The notes: generated by a model from the sequence alone, not told the origin. Counted from the stretch's first letter, positions 34,801 to 42,557 are shown. The stretch is 64,000 bases of DNA from Agrobacterium larrymoorei (GCF_005145045.1 NZ_CP039691.1:880001-944000), one strand, 5' to 3'. Numbers and translations are program-made.

Positions 34801-35185
34801 GCATGAAGGTGAAGGCGGCATAGATCAGCGAGGTGATGGTGGAGCCGATATAACCGAAGCTTGCGCCGCGCGTCAAAAGATCGATATCGACGCCGTGGCG
34901 GATGGCGTAACGGCTGATGGGCAGGCCGACGAGCAGCATGGCGACCGCGGCAGCTGCGATGGCGAAGAAGGCATTGGTCGTGCCGTAGGAAAGGGTGATC
35001 GCGCCGCCGATGGCTTCCAGCGCAAGAAACGAAATCGCACCGATGGCAGTGTGGGAAATGCGGTTGGAGGAGAACTGACGGGCGCTTTTGGCGGTGAAGC
35101 GCAGCGCGTAATCTTCCAGCGTCTGGTTCGCGACCCAGCGGTTATATTCGCGTCTGACGGGGATGATGCGTTGCCGTGCGGCCAT
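31796..35185 (-). CDS. Hybrid histidine kinase with NCS1-type permease sensor domain
   Basis: The 1129-residue protein is a fusion. Residues about 45-480 form a multi-helix permease-like domain resembling NCS1 nucleobase/allantoin transporters (ISHTAIGAISFLALEAIGGA, FGYIGSTITSLIYAAFTF, SQIGEQVDFLRFLP). Residues 503-540 are a cysteine cluster (C503, C506, C518, C526, C529, C530, C536, C540). Two more helices precede the dimerisation domain with His686 in SHELRTPLN, an HATPase domain (N-box NLLSNAIKF, DTGRGIAEKD, GLGLGL) and a receiver domain with Asp972 in FLIDISMPG and Lys1022. It probably senses a ligand through the permease and signals to the overlapping regulator. It lies between a terminator after glnII and the regulator gene. 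Confidence 0.9.
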   Translation of the reverse strand: MAARQRIIPVRREYNRWVANQTLEDYALRFTAKSARQFSSNRISHTAIGAISFLALEAIGGAITLSYGTTNAFFAIAAAAVAMLLVGLPISRYAIRHGVDIDLLTRGASFGYIGSTITSLIYAAFTFMLFAIEASIMSGALELALGIPLWIGYIISAVMVIPLVTHGVRLISKFQILTQPFWIVLNILPFIFIALLDWQKFDLWLAFSGIHHASAPTGEIAPFNLIEFGAASAVILALMSQIGEQVDFLRFLPAEGQSKLRHKLAVFLAGAGWVVVGVPKLLAGSFLVVLTLSSGVPVDRAADPSQMYLTAFGYMIPNENAALLLMVAFVVVSQLKINVMNAYAGSLAWSNFFSRLTHSHPGRVVWLIFNVGIALLLMELGIYRLLEETLGIFSIVAMAWLCTISADLFINKPLGLAPPGIEFKRAHLYDINPVGVGAMTLSATIALTAHFGLFGTLAASLAPYITLIIAFIASPLIAWTTKGKFYLARKPRQKWKELSSITCSICEHPFEPEDMAWCPAYAGPICSLCCSLDSRCHDMCKPKARLNYQTAQVAKTFLPEQLVAKLATRLGRYAIFSAMAVAALGSILALIAHQVGTGTPTTADVVNRTILIVFFVFAVIAGIVCWFLVLAHDSRVVAEEESSRQNTLLLKEIAAHQKTDAALQYAKETAEAANRAKSRYVVGLSHELRTPLNAVLGYAQILERDETIPAPRQSAIKVIKRSADHLSGLIDGLLDISKIEAGRLQVYSNEINIQDFLDQIVDMFRPQAQAKGLIFRHERARALPQYVRSDEKRLRQILVNLLSNAIKFTDEGSVSFDVTYRSQVATFTVTDTGRGIAEKDLGRIYEPFQRGEADSIKPMPGLGLGLTITQLLTNTLGGEISVSSEKDKGSTFRVRLMLSTVDRPSTALAPEKKIVSYAGPRRTIVVVDDNEDHRDLMLEVLSPLDFVVLTAQSGPDCLTLIEAMKPDAFLIDISMPGMSGWQLVDRLRDAGQTAPIIMLSANIGDTAIIGAGTDGHNDALAKPVDIRKLCDRLAVHLGLQWVYESDLPPVTLPVQDLKPSAPAPAHLQDLIALGEIGYIRGIEAKLDALATQPENLPFTEEARRFVRAFDLAGYTDYLQSFETRTGTDD

Positions 35186-35211
35186 GCCGGGTTTCCCTCG
35201 TCGCGAAACAG

Positions 35212-35248
35212 AAAAATGGCGTCGCCCGGACCGAGCGACGCCATCTTT
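35212..35248 (-). terminator. Terminator of glnII
   Basis: On the - strand GATGGCGTCGC pairs with GCGACGCCAT and is followed by TTTTTCTG. It lies within the 68-bp gap between glnII and the kinase gene, so the kinase is either read by partial read-through or has its own promoter. Confidence 0.85.
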
Positions 35249-35253
35249 AAGCG

Positions 35254-36288
35254 TTAGGCAGCAGCGGACTGTGCTGTCGGGACTTCCGAAATCGTCTTCA
35301 GAACGACGGAAGCGATCTGGTATGGGCAGCCCTGGGAGTTCGGACGACGGTCTTCGAGGTAACCACGGTAACCGTTGTTGACGAAGGAATGCGGAACGCG
35401 GATCGATGCGCCACGGTCAGCAATGCCGTAGGAGAACTTGTTCCACGGAGCGGTTTCGTGCTTGCCGGTCAGACGCTTGTCGTTGTCTGGACCGTAAACG
35501 GCGATGTGGGCTTCGAGGTTCTTGCCGAACTGCGCCATAAGGGCTTCGAAATATTCCTTGCCGCCAACTTCGCGCATGTACTTTGTCGAGAAGTTGCAGT
35601 GCATGCCGGAGCCGTTCCAGTCGGTGTCGCCGAGCGGCTTGCAGTGGTATTCGATGTCGATGCCGTACTGTTCAGTCAGGCGCTGCAGGAGGTAGCGAGC
35701 GATCCAGATCTGGTCGGCGGCGCGCTTGGAGCCCTTGCCGAAAATCTGGAATTCCCACTGGCCCTTTGCCACTTCGGCATTGATGCCTTCATGGTTGATG
35801 CCGGCTGCAAGGCACTGGTCCAGATGCTCTTCAACGATTTCGCGAGCAACCGGGCCGACATTGCTGGCGCCAACGCCACAATAGTATGGGCCCTGTGGAG
35901 CGGGATAGCCCTGCTCTGGGAAGCCGAGCGGACGGCCGTTTTCGTAGAAGAAGTATTCCTGCTCGAAGCCGAACCATGCGTCTTCGTCGTCAAGGATCGT
36001 TGCGCGGCTGTTGGACGGATGCGGCGTGACGCCATCCGGCATCATGACTTCGCACATGACCAGCGCGCCGTTGGTGCGGGCAGGATCGGGGTAAAGAGCG
36101 ACCGGCTTCAGCACGCAGTCGGAGCTGTGGCCTTCTGCCTGCATGGTGGAGGAGCCATCGAAGCCCCAGAGCGGAAGCTGCTCGAGTGTCGGGAATTCAT
36201 CGAATTCCTTGACCTGCGTCTTGCCACGCAGGTTTGCTACCGGCTTGTAACCATCGAGCCAGATGTACTCGAGTTTGAACTTAGTCAT
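35254..36288 (-). CDS. glnII: Glutamine synthetase II (GlnII)
   Basis: The 344-residue enzyme is the eukaryote-like GSII found in rhizobia, making glutamine from ammonia, glutamate and ATP. Typical sequence includes LPLWGFDGSSTMQAEG, FGFEQEYFFYENGRPLG, GINHEGINAEVAKGQWEFQ, WNGSGMHCNFSTKYMRE, and RGASIRVPHSFVNNGYRGY followed by LEDRRP. The start at 36288 follows GAGAGG; upstream in-frame codons are non-conserved leader. A sigma-54 promoter lies about 95 bp upstream, matching the known NtrC-dependent control of rhizobial glnII. It would assimilate ammonia released by the urease. Confidence 0.96.
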   Translation of the reverse strand: MTKFKLEYIWLDGYKPVANLRGKTQVKEFDEFPTLEQLPLWGFDGSSTMQAEGHSSDCVLKPVALYPDPARTNGALVMCEVMMPDGVTPHPSNSRATILDDEDAWFGFEQEYFFYENGRPLGFPEQGYPAPQGPYYCGVGASNVGPVAREIVEEHLDQCLAAGINHEGINAEVAKGQWEFQIFGKGSKRAADQIWIARYLLQRLTEQYGIDIEYHCKPLGDTDWNGSGMHCNFSTKYMREVGGKEYFEALMAQFGKNLEAHIAVYGPDNDKRLTGKHETAPWNKFSYGIADRGASIRVPHSFVNNGYRGYLEDRRPNSQGCPYQIASVVLKTISEVPTAQSAAA

Positions 36289-36382
36289 TACGAACCTCTC
36301 ATAGGTTAAGATGCGAAGCCTTGATTGTTGACGTCCGGTGACCGGCGAAAACACTCTCGCTTTCAAGGGCTGCCTATACAGA

Positions 36383-36399
36383 TGCATAAGCCGTGCCAG
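36383..36399 (-). promoter_or_regulatory. Sigma-54 (RpoN) promoter of glnII
   Basis: On the - strand the sequence CTGGCACGGCTTATGCA matches TGGCACG-N4-TTGCA with one mismatch and has the essential GG-N10-GC spacing. It is 94-110 bp upstream of the glnII start. Sigma-54/NtrC control of glnII is established in rhizobia. Confidence 0.82.
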
Positions 36400-36730
36400 T
36401 TTTGAGAGGTGACGAAAACGGGCGTGAAAATTTCTGTTCGAGCGCTCCGGTGAGGAGCATTGGAAATGCGAATCGTGCCTTCAACGATTCCGACAGCAAT
36501 TCGCAAATTTTCAGATTTATGAAGGCTTTATGAAGCGGATCCGGCCAAATTCCGCAAAAAGGGCAGAGGCAAAAGCTGGTTTTGAGTGTTTTTTGGTCTC
36601 AAAGCGCGAAAAATGGGTCGTTAGCTGCATAAAGACTATTCGATTATCTCAGCATCAACTTATGTGCCTAAATTTTATGCTGAATGATATTTTTTTAAGC
36701 GAATAGGGTGCTTTTGCGCTCTCAATCCGT

Positions 36731-36736
36731 TATAAT
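36731..36736 (+). promoter_or_regulatory. Consensus -10 box of gstI
   Basis: TATAAT lies 53 bp before the gstI ATG. No convincing -35 is visible at 17 bp, so activator or repressor control is likely. The rest of the 500-bp glnII-gstI gap (36289-36788) shows no gene. Confidence 0.5.
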
Positions 36737-36788
36737 CCCTGACGAAGCGTGGTGCTGAGGTGTTTTGACTGGAAGAAAAGAGGCCGTC

Positions 36789-36971
36789 ATGAGAACCGAA
36801 CCGCATATGGAAAGTGCCAAGATTTATCAATTCCCTGTCGGTGGCCGCGCGAGCGCCAATCGTTTCCGCAAAGACGCCGAGGTGCAATCGGTTCAGCCCC
36901 AGGCTCCTCGCGTGGATTTCGACAGCTGGTACCATCAGGAAGCCATCGAAAGCGACAAGCCCCATAACTGA
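36789..36971 (+). CDS. gstI: GstI-like DUF2735 protein, putative translational inhibitor of glnII
   Basis: The 60-residue protein contains MESAKIYQFPVGGRASANRF and RVDFDSWYHQEAI and matches the DUF2735 pattern. In Rhizobium leguminosarum, gstI encodes a 63-residue protein that inhibits translation of glnII mRNA and is transcribed divergently from it. The gene here has the same small size and the same divergent position, 500 bp from glnII. The ATG at 36789 follows AGAGG. Orthology is inferred from size, position and sequence feel, not from an alignment. Confidence 0.78.
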   Translation: MRTEPHMESAKIYQFPVGGRASANRFRKDAEVQSVQPQAPRVDFDSWYHQEAIESDKPHN

Positions 36972-37156
36972 GGCCTGAGCCACACTTCTCTCAGGCGCGC
37001 GCGGCGGATGCACCCTCATGTTCTGATTTCGCCACCCCACCTACGTCAAACGACGTATACGGTTTCGCGACTGCGAGACCGATAGTCCCCTCCAGCAGCG
37101 GTTTCAAAATGCCGCTGGGCCCGTTCGAGGCTTAAACAAGGAGAGGGGTTCTTCCG

Positions 37157-38446
37157 ATGACATTGAGAAAGACGCTCACTGGCGCGCTGCTTGGCGCCAT
37201 TTTGTCCACCACCGCATTCCATGGTGCATTTGCCGCTGATGATACGATCAAGGTCGGCGTTCTGCATTCGCTTTCCGGCACCATGGCGATTTCCGAGACG
37301 ACGCTGAAGGACGCCATGTTGATGCTCATCGACGAGCAGAACAAGAAGGGCGGCGTGCTGGGCAAGAAGCTCGAGCCTGTGGTGGTCGACCCGGCTTCCG
37401 ATTGGCCGCTCTTTGCCGAAAAGGCGCGCCAGCTGATCTCTCAGGATAAGGTCGCTGCCGTGTTCGGCTGCTGGACCTCTTCTTCGCGCAAATCCGTTCT
37501 GCCGGTCTTCGAAGAGCTGAATTCCATTCTCTTCTACCCTGTCCAGTATGAAGGCGAAGAGTCTTCCCGCAACATCTTCTACACCGGTGCCGCGCCGAAC
37601 CAGCAGGCCATTCCGGCTGTCGATTATCTTGCCAACACCGAGGGCGTCGAGCGCTGGGTTCTGGCTGGTACAGACTATGTCTATCCGCAGACCACAAACA
37701 AGATCCTGAAGGCCTACCTGATGTCCAAGGGCGTCAAGGAAGAGGACATCATGATCAACTACACGCCATTCGGCCATTCCGACTGGCAGACGATCGTGTC
37801 CGATATCAAGAAGTTCGGCTCTGCTGGCAAGAAGACTGCCGTCGTTTCCACCATCAATGGCGATGCCAACGTTCCCTTCTATAAGGAACTGGCAAACCAG
37901 GGCGTGAAGGCCGAAGACATTCCGGTCGTTGCCTTCTCCGTGGGCGAGGAAGAGCTGGCCGGTCTGGATACGGCTCCGCTGGTCGGCCACCTTGCGGCGT
38001 GGAACTACTTCCAGTCGGTCGATAGCCCTGCCAATGCCGAATTCATCAAGGAATGGCACGCCTTCACCAAGAACGACAAGCGCGTGACCAACGACCCGAT
38101 GGAAGCCGCCTATATCGGCTTCAACGCCTGGGTAAAGGCAGTGGAAGCCGCAGGCACGACGGATACGGACAAGGTTCTCGACAGCATCGTCGGTGTTTCG
38201 GTTCCCAACCTCTCCGGCGGCTACTCCACCGTCATGCCTAACCACCATATCACCAAGCCGGTGCTGATCGGCGAAATTCAGGCCGATGGCCAGTTCCAGA
38301 TCGTGCAGCAGACCCCGCAGGTGGTTGGTGACGAGTGGTCCGATTATCTGCCGGACTCGAAGGACCTGATCTCGGATTGGCGCAAGCCGATGTCCTGCGG
38401 CAACTTTAACGTTGCGACAGGCAAGTGCGGCGGCAAGGGTAGCTGA
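37157..38446 (+). CDS. urtA: Urea ABC transporter binding protein UrtA
   Basis: The 429-residue periplasmic binding protein has a signal peptide ending AFA (residues 24-26). The mature sequence has TIKVGVLHSLSGTMAISE, LEPVVVDPASDWPLFAEKA, AAVFGCWTSSSRKSVLPVFE, ILFYPVQYEGEESS and LYPVQYEG-like motifs characteristic of UrtA. It delivers urea (or short amides) to UrtBC. The ribosome-binding site AAGGAGAGG is close to the ATG. It heads the urtABCDE set. A 392-bp gap with two REP-like inverted pairs separates it from urtB, which is unusual for this operon. Confidence 0.95.
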   Translation: MTLRKTLTGALLGAILSTTAFHGAFAADDTIKVGVLHSLSGTMAISETTLKDAMLMLIDEQNKKGGVLGKKLEPVVVDPASDWPLFAEKARQLISQDKVAAVFGCWTSSSRKSVLPVFEELNSILFYPVQYEGEESSRNIFYTGAAPNQQAIPAVDYLANTEGVERWVLAGTDYVYPQTTNKILKAYLMSKGVKEEDIMINYTPFGHSDWQTIVSDIKKFGSAGKKTAVVSTINGDANVPFYKELANQGVKAEDIPVVAFSVGEEELAGLDTAPLVGHLAAWNYFQSVDSPANAEFIKEWHAFTKNDKRVTNDPMEAAYIGFNAWVKAVEAAGTTDTDKVLDSIVGVSVPNLSGGYSTVMPNHHITKPVLIGEIQADGQFQIVQQTPQVVGDEWSDYLPDSKDLISDWRKPMSCGNFNVATGKCGGKGS

Positions 38447-38487
38447 TCGCTCTTCGAAAGTGTGAGGCGGCTGAGCTCCCTTCACTT

Positions 38488-38600
38488 CCGTCATTCCGGC
38501 CTTGAGCCGGAATCCAGTAGCGCCGCGTCTGCGGCGCGAGGACTCTTCTGCGATCAAGGACTTGATCGCGCTGGACCCCGGATCAAGTCCGGGGTGACGG
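38488..38600. repeat. REP-like inverted pair (REPIN-like), urtA-urtB gap, first
   Basis: The unit at 38488-38517 (CCGTCATTCCGGCC to GCCGGAATCCAG) faces its inverted partner at 38571-38600 (CTGGACCCCGGATC to GGGGTGACGG), with a GC-rich 53-bp spacer. Unit sequences vary from the other copies but keep the GTCAT ... ATCC frame. Confidence 0.8.
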
Positions 38601-38630
38601 GCAGGGGGAAAGCGCCTTCCCACCCCACCA

Positions 38631-38741
38631 ACGTCATCCTCGGGCTTGACCCGAGGATCCACTGCCTCCCCTTCGTTCTCTTCGCCAGCGAGAGGTTCTG
38701 GTTGGCGTCGTGGATCCTCGGGTCAAGCCCGAGAATGGCGG
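38631..38741. repeat. REP-like inverted pair (REPIN-like), urtA-urtB gap, second
   Basis: The unit at 38631-38660 (ACGTCATCCTCGGG to CCGAGGATCC) faces its inverted partner at 38712-38741 (GGATCCTCGGGTC to GAATGGCGG). The second arm has decayed near its end. It lies about 100 bp before urtB. Confidence 0.8.
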
Positions 38742-38838
38742 TGGAGAGGGTGGGGGGCTTCGGCGGCGAAAGCCCCGTCACTATCGAATTCCGCCTGCTG
38801 CCACTCAACCAAGCAGGCTCCAAGGGGGACTTGGGACA

Positions 38839-40446
38839 ATGTTTCTTCGTATGTTCGCCGTCATCGGCTTACTGTTCAGCCTCACCGCTTCGGCCTTCTC
38901 CCAACAGGGCGATCCAAAGCCGTTGATCGATGCGCTGGGCAAAGCTGATTTCAAGCAGGCGGAAACGCTGATCGGGCAGATTGCGGCAACGGGTGATGCG
39001 CGGGTCGTGCCTGCGCTGGAAGCATTTGCGGCTGGCGAGCTTTACGTTCGCAAGGCCGATAGTCTCGTTTTCCTGACCAAGCCAGCAGGCTCCGATCTTA
39101 CCCTCATCGATCCGCTGACCGGCGAAGCCGCAGGCGAAGCACCGAAAGCGGCAGTTGCGAAAATCAAGGTCAACAACAACCTCCGCCGTGTCATCCGCGC
39201 AGCGCTTGGCGGGTTGACGCTGCTGAGCCCGGAACGCTCGGTCCGTCTTTCCGCTGCCGATGCCGTGTTGAAAGCGCCGAGCGCTGAAAATCTTGAATTG
39301 CTGGAAGCCGCACTTGCGAAGGAAGCCGACACCCAGGTCCGCGCCCGCATGGAAGAGGCGAGGGCGGTTTCGCTTTTGGCGTCCAACCGTTCCATTGACG
39401 ACAAGCGCGCTGCCATCGAGACCATCAAGAATATCGGCGGGCGTGATGCCATCGGCATTCTGATGGCCGCGTCCCCTTCCGTCGATGCCAGCCTGAAGCC
39501 CGATATCGATGCTGCCATTTCGCGTATCGAAGGCTCGCTTGCATTGTGGGATGGCGCGCAGAATATCTGGTATGGCCTGTCGCTCGGCTCCGTCCTGCTG
39601 CTGGCGGCCATCGGCCTTGCCATCACCTTCGGTGTGATGGGCATCATCAATATGGCGCATGGCGAGATGGTGATGATCGGCGCTTACTCCACCTTCATCG
39701 TGCAAGATGTCATTCGCAGCCATGCTCCCGGCCTCTTCGATTGGTCTCTAGCCATTGCGCTGCCCGTCGCCTTCATCGTCACCGGCGCAATCGGCCTCAT
39801 CATGGAGCGCGGCGTGATCCGCTTTCTCTATGGCCGTCCGCTGGAAACGCTGCTGGCGACATGGGGCATCTCGCTGATGCTGCAACAGGGCGTGCGCTCC
39901 ATCTTCGGGCCGACGAACCGTGAGGTTGGCAGCCCAAGCTGGATGTCCGGCTCCTTCAGCGTTGGCTATCTGAACTTCACCTGGAATCGCGTCTGGATCG
40001 TCTGCTTCTCGCTCTCCGTTTTCTTCGCCCTGCTGCTTCTCCTCAAGCGCTCCGCCTTCGGTTTGCAGATGCGCGCCGTCACGCAGAACCGGCGCATGGC
40101 TTCCTCCATGGGCATCAGGACGCCGTGGGTCGATGCTTTCACCTTCGCGCTTGGCTCCGGTGTCGCAGGGCTTGCAGGCGTGGCGCTTAGCCAGATCGAC
40201 AACGTGTCTCCCAATCTTGGCCAAAGCTACATCATCGATAGCTTCATGGTCGTGGTTTTCGGCGGTGTCGGTAATCTCTGGGGAACGCTGGTCGGTGCGC
40301 TATCGCTCGGTGTGCTCAACAAGTTCCTTGAGCCGACAGTCGGCGCGGTGCTGGGCAAAATCCTTGTTCTCGTTCTCGTCATCCTGTTCATCCAGAAGCG
40401 GCCGCGCGGCCTCTTCGCACTCAAGGGAAGGGCGATCGAGGCATGA
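38839..40446 (+). CDS. urtB: Urea ABC transporter permease UrtB
   Basis: The 535-residue permease has a signal peptide (about 1-20), an N-terminal extracytoplasmic domain of about 215 residues with helical repeats typical of UrtB, and the LivH-like membrane domain from about residue 240 (YGLSLGSVLLLAAIGLAITF, IINMAHGEMVMIGAYS, GLQMRAVTQNRRMASSMG, VFGGVGNLWGTLVGALSLG). The ATG at 38839 follows GGGGG; the long in-frame leader from 38710 is the REP-derived region and unlikely to be translated. Its stop overlaps the urtC start (ATGA). Confidence 0.93.
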   Translation: MFLRMFAVIGLLFSLTASAFSQQGDPKPLIDALGKADFKQAETLIGQIAATGDARVVPALEAFAAGELYVRKADSLVFLTKPAGSDLTLIDPLTGEAAGEAPKAAVAKIKVNNNLRRVIRAALGGLTLLSPERSVRLSAADAVLKAPSAENLELLEAALAKEADTQVRARMEEARAVSLLASNRSIDDKRAAIETIKNIGGRDAIGILMAASPSVDASLKPDIDAAISRIEGSLALWDGAQNIWYGLSLGSVLLLAAIGLAITFGVMGIINMAHGEMVMIGAYSTFIVQDVIRSHAPGLFDWSLAIALPVAFIVTGAIGLIMERGVIRFLYGRPLETLLATWGISLMLQQGVRSIFGPTNREVGSPSWMSGSFSVGYLNFTWNRVWIVCFSLSVFFALLLLLKRSAFGLQMRAVTQNRRMASSMGIRTPWVDAFTFALGSGVAGLAGVALSQIDNVSPNLGQSYIIDSFMVVVFGGVGNLWGTLVGALSLGVLNKFLEPTVGAVLGKILVLVLVILFIQKRPRGLFALKGRAIEA

Positions 40447-41609
40447 TCACCGGTTTTCTCCTCCGCGCGCTAGACCGCCGCATCTCGATTGCCGTCGGCA
40501 TCATTCTCGCCGTCTCGCTCATCATTCCGGCGCTGAATCTTCTGCTGCCACCCACGAGCCCGTTGCATGTGCCGACCTATATGATGTCGATGCTCGGCAA
40601 GTATCTCGCCTATGCGCTGCTGGCGCTGGCGCTTGATCTGGTCTGGGGTTACTGCGGCATTCTTTCGCTCGGCCACGGCGCATTCTTCGCGCTCGGCGGC
40701 TATGCCATGGGCATGTATCTGATGCGCCAGATCGGCTCGCGTGGCACCTATGGTGATCCGGTGTTGCCGGATTTCATGGTGTTCCTCAACTGGAAGGCAC
40801 TGCCGTGGTTCTGGCATGGCTTCGACATGTTCTGGTTTGCGATGCTGATGGTGCTGGTCGTGCCGGGCCTGCTCGCCTTCGTCTTCGGCTGGTTCGCCTT
40901 TCGCTCCCGCGTCAACGGCGTTTATCTCTCCATCATCACGCAGGCGATGACCTATGCGCTGCTGCTCGCCTTCTTCCGCAATGATATGGGTTTCGGCGGC
41001 AATAACGGCCTGACGGATTTCAAGGATATTCTCGGCTTCTCTGTCCAGGCCCCCGGCACCCGCGCTGTTCTTTTTGCCATGACGGCGGTGATGCTGGCGC
41101 TTTCGCTGCTGATTGCATCCGGCATCGTCAACTCGAAATTCGGCAAGGTGCTGGTCGGTGTTCGCGATGCGGAAAGCCGCGTTCGCTTCCTTGGCTATCG
41201 CGTCGAGAACATCAAGCTGTTTACCTTCGTCGTTTCGGCCATGATGGCGGGTATCGCGGGCGCGTTGTTCGTGCCGCAGGTCGGCATCATCAACCCCGGC
41301 GAATTCGCGCCCGCCAACTCCATCGAAGTCGTCGTCTGGACGGCGGTTGGTGGACGCGGAACGCTGATCGGGCCGATCATCGGTGCTATCATGGTCAATG
41401 GCGGCAAGAGCTATTTCACCGGCGCGTTTCCAGAATTCTGGCTGTTTGCGCTGGGTGGCCTTTTCATTGCCGTTACGCTGTTTTTCCCCAAGGGCATCGT
41501 CGGCACCATCCAGCAGTTCATAGCGAACCGTCGCGGCCGGGTGTCGAAGCCCAAGGCGGCGGCGACACCCGGCAATGACGATGCAGTCGCAAGCCAGGCA
41601 GCGGAGTGA
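40443..41609 (+). CDS. urtC: Urea ABC transporter permease UrtC
   Basis: The 388-residue membrane protein pairs with UrtB. Typical sequence: LALDLVWGYCGILSLGHGAFF, FGWFAFRSRVNGVYLSIITQ, FGGNNGLTDFKDILGF, GVRDAESRVRFLGYRVENI and VWTAVGGRGTLIGPIIGA. It has about 10 hydrophobic segments and a short cytoplasmic tail rich in Lys and Ala. Translation is coupled to urtB through the ATGA overlap, and it ends 5 bp before the preferred urtD start. Confidence 0.94.
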   Translation: MITGFLLRALDRRISIAVGIILAVSLIIPALNLLLPPTSPLHVPTYMMSMLGKYLAYALLALALDLVWGYCGILSLGHGAFFALGGYAMGMYLMRQIGSRGTYGDPVLPDFMVFLNWKALPWFWHGFDMFWFAMLMVLVVPGLLAFVFGWFAFRSRVNGVYLSIITQAMTYALLLAFFRNDMGFGGNNGLTDFKDILGFSVQAPGTRAVLFAMTAVMLALSLLIASGIVNSKFGKVLVGVRDAESRVRFLGYRVENIKLFTFVVSAMMAGIAGALFVPQVGIINPGEFAPANSIEVVVWTAVGGRGTLIGPIIGAIMVNGGKSYFTGAFPEFWLFALGGLFIAVTLFFPKGIVGTIQQFIANRRGRVSKPKAAATPGNDDAVASQAAE

Positions 41610-41614
41610 AGCTT

Positions 41615-42376
41615 ATGAACACGATTTCCGAAAACAGAACGAAAAGCCTGCTTTATCTCGACGGCGTGTCCGTTTCCTTCGATGGCTTCAAGGCGCTGAA
41701 CTCACTGTCCTTCGTGGTGGAGCCGGGTGAACTCCGCGCCATCATTGGCCCGAATGGTGCCGGCAAGACGACGATGATGGACATCATCACCGGCAAGACG
41801 CGACCCGATACGGGAAAAGTGCTGTTCGAAGACAGTATCGACCTGACGAAGAAGGACGAAGCGGATATCGCCCAGCTCGGCATAGGCCGAAAATTCCAGA
41901 AGCCGACCGTGTTCGAGAGCCACACCGTCTGGGACAATCTCGAACTGGCGCTCAACCGCAAACGCGGCGTCTTCGCCACGCTGTTCTATCGGCTGACGGC
42001 GGAAGACAGGGCTCGTATCGAAGAAATCCTCTCAACAGTCCGCCTCAGCCACCGCGGCGACGACCTCGCCGCCAACCTTTCGCACGGCCAGAAACAATGG
42101 CTGGAAATTGGCATGCTCTTGGCACAGGAACCGAAGCTCCTTCTGGTAGACGAGCCCGTCGCGGGGATGACTGATGCGGAGACGGCGGAAACCGCCGTCC
42201 TGCTGAAAGAAATCGCCAAGACCCGCTCCGTAGTGGTGGTGGAACACGACATGGGCTTCATCCGCGAGCTTGGGGTCAAGGTTACGTGCCTCGCGGAAGG
42301 CTCGGTGCTGGCGGAGGGGTCGATTGATTTTGTGTCGAACGATCCGAAAGTCATTGAGAATTATCTGGGGCGGTGA
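41615..42376 (+). CDS. urtD: Urea ABC transporter ATPase UrtD
   Basis: The 253-residue ATPase has Walker A GPNGAGKTTMM, signature LSHGQKQWLEIGMLL and Walker B LLLVDEPVAGM, plus SHTVWDNLELALNRKRGVF typical of UrtD. The preferred start is ATG at 41615 after GGAG; a GTG at 41606, overlapping the urtC stop, is possible. The next gene in the normal order, urtE, is displaced by 672 bp containing REP units and a GIY-YIG nuclease gene on the other strand. Confidence 0.93.
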   Translation: MNTISENRTKSLLYLDGVSVSFDGFKALNSLSFVVEPGELRAIIGPNGAGKTTMMDIITGKTRPDTGKVLFEDSIDLTKKDEADIAQLGIGRKFQKPTVFESHTVWDNLELALNRKRGVFATLFYRLTAEDRARIEEILSTVRLSHRGDDLAANLSHGQKQWLEIGMLLAQEPKLLLVDEPVAGMTDAETAETAVLLKEIAKTRSVVVVEHDMGFIRELGVKVTCLAEGSVLAEGSIDFVSNDPKVIENYLGR

Positions 42377-42418
42377 TGGTGCTAGGGTTCAATAGAGACG
42401 TTGGGCGATTGCCGCTGT

Positions 42419-42448
42419 GGATCCTCGGGTCAGGCCCGAGGATGACGT
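42419..42448. repeat. REP-like palindrome, urtD-urtE gap
   Basis: The unit GGATCCTCGGGTC ... GAGGATGACGT is in the same orientation as 42911-42941. A degenerate remnant (TCGTCATCCTCGG near 42484) lies downstream. Confidence 0.8.
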
Positions 42449-42557
42449 CTGAGATTGGAATGACCCATTTGGCAACCCCTCTATCGTCATCCTCGGTTTT
42501 CGCTTCTAACCCCAAGATGACGCTAACGAGCTTGGGACGCCATCAACCACACCCACT

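Noticed and set aside
36975..37156. Sigma-54 promoter directly upstream of urtA
   Set aside because: No TGGC-N?-TGC element with the right spacing could be seen between gstI and urtA.
38710..38838. Upstream extension of urtB from an in-frame ATG at 38710
   Set aside because: The extension is translated REP repeat sequence, lacks a ribosome-binding site and would precede the signal peptide. The ATG at 38839 has a good GGGGG site.
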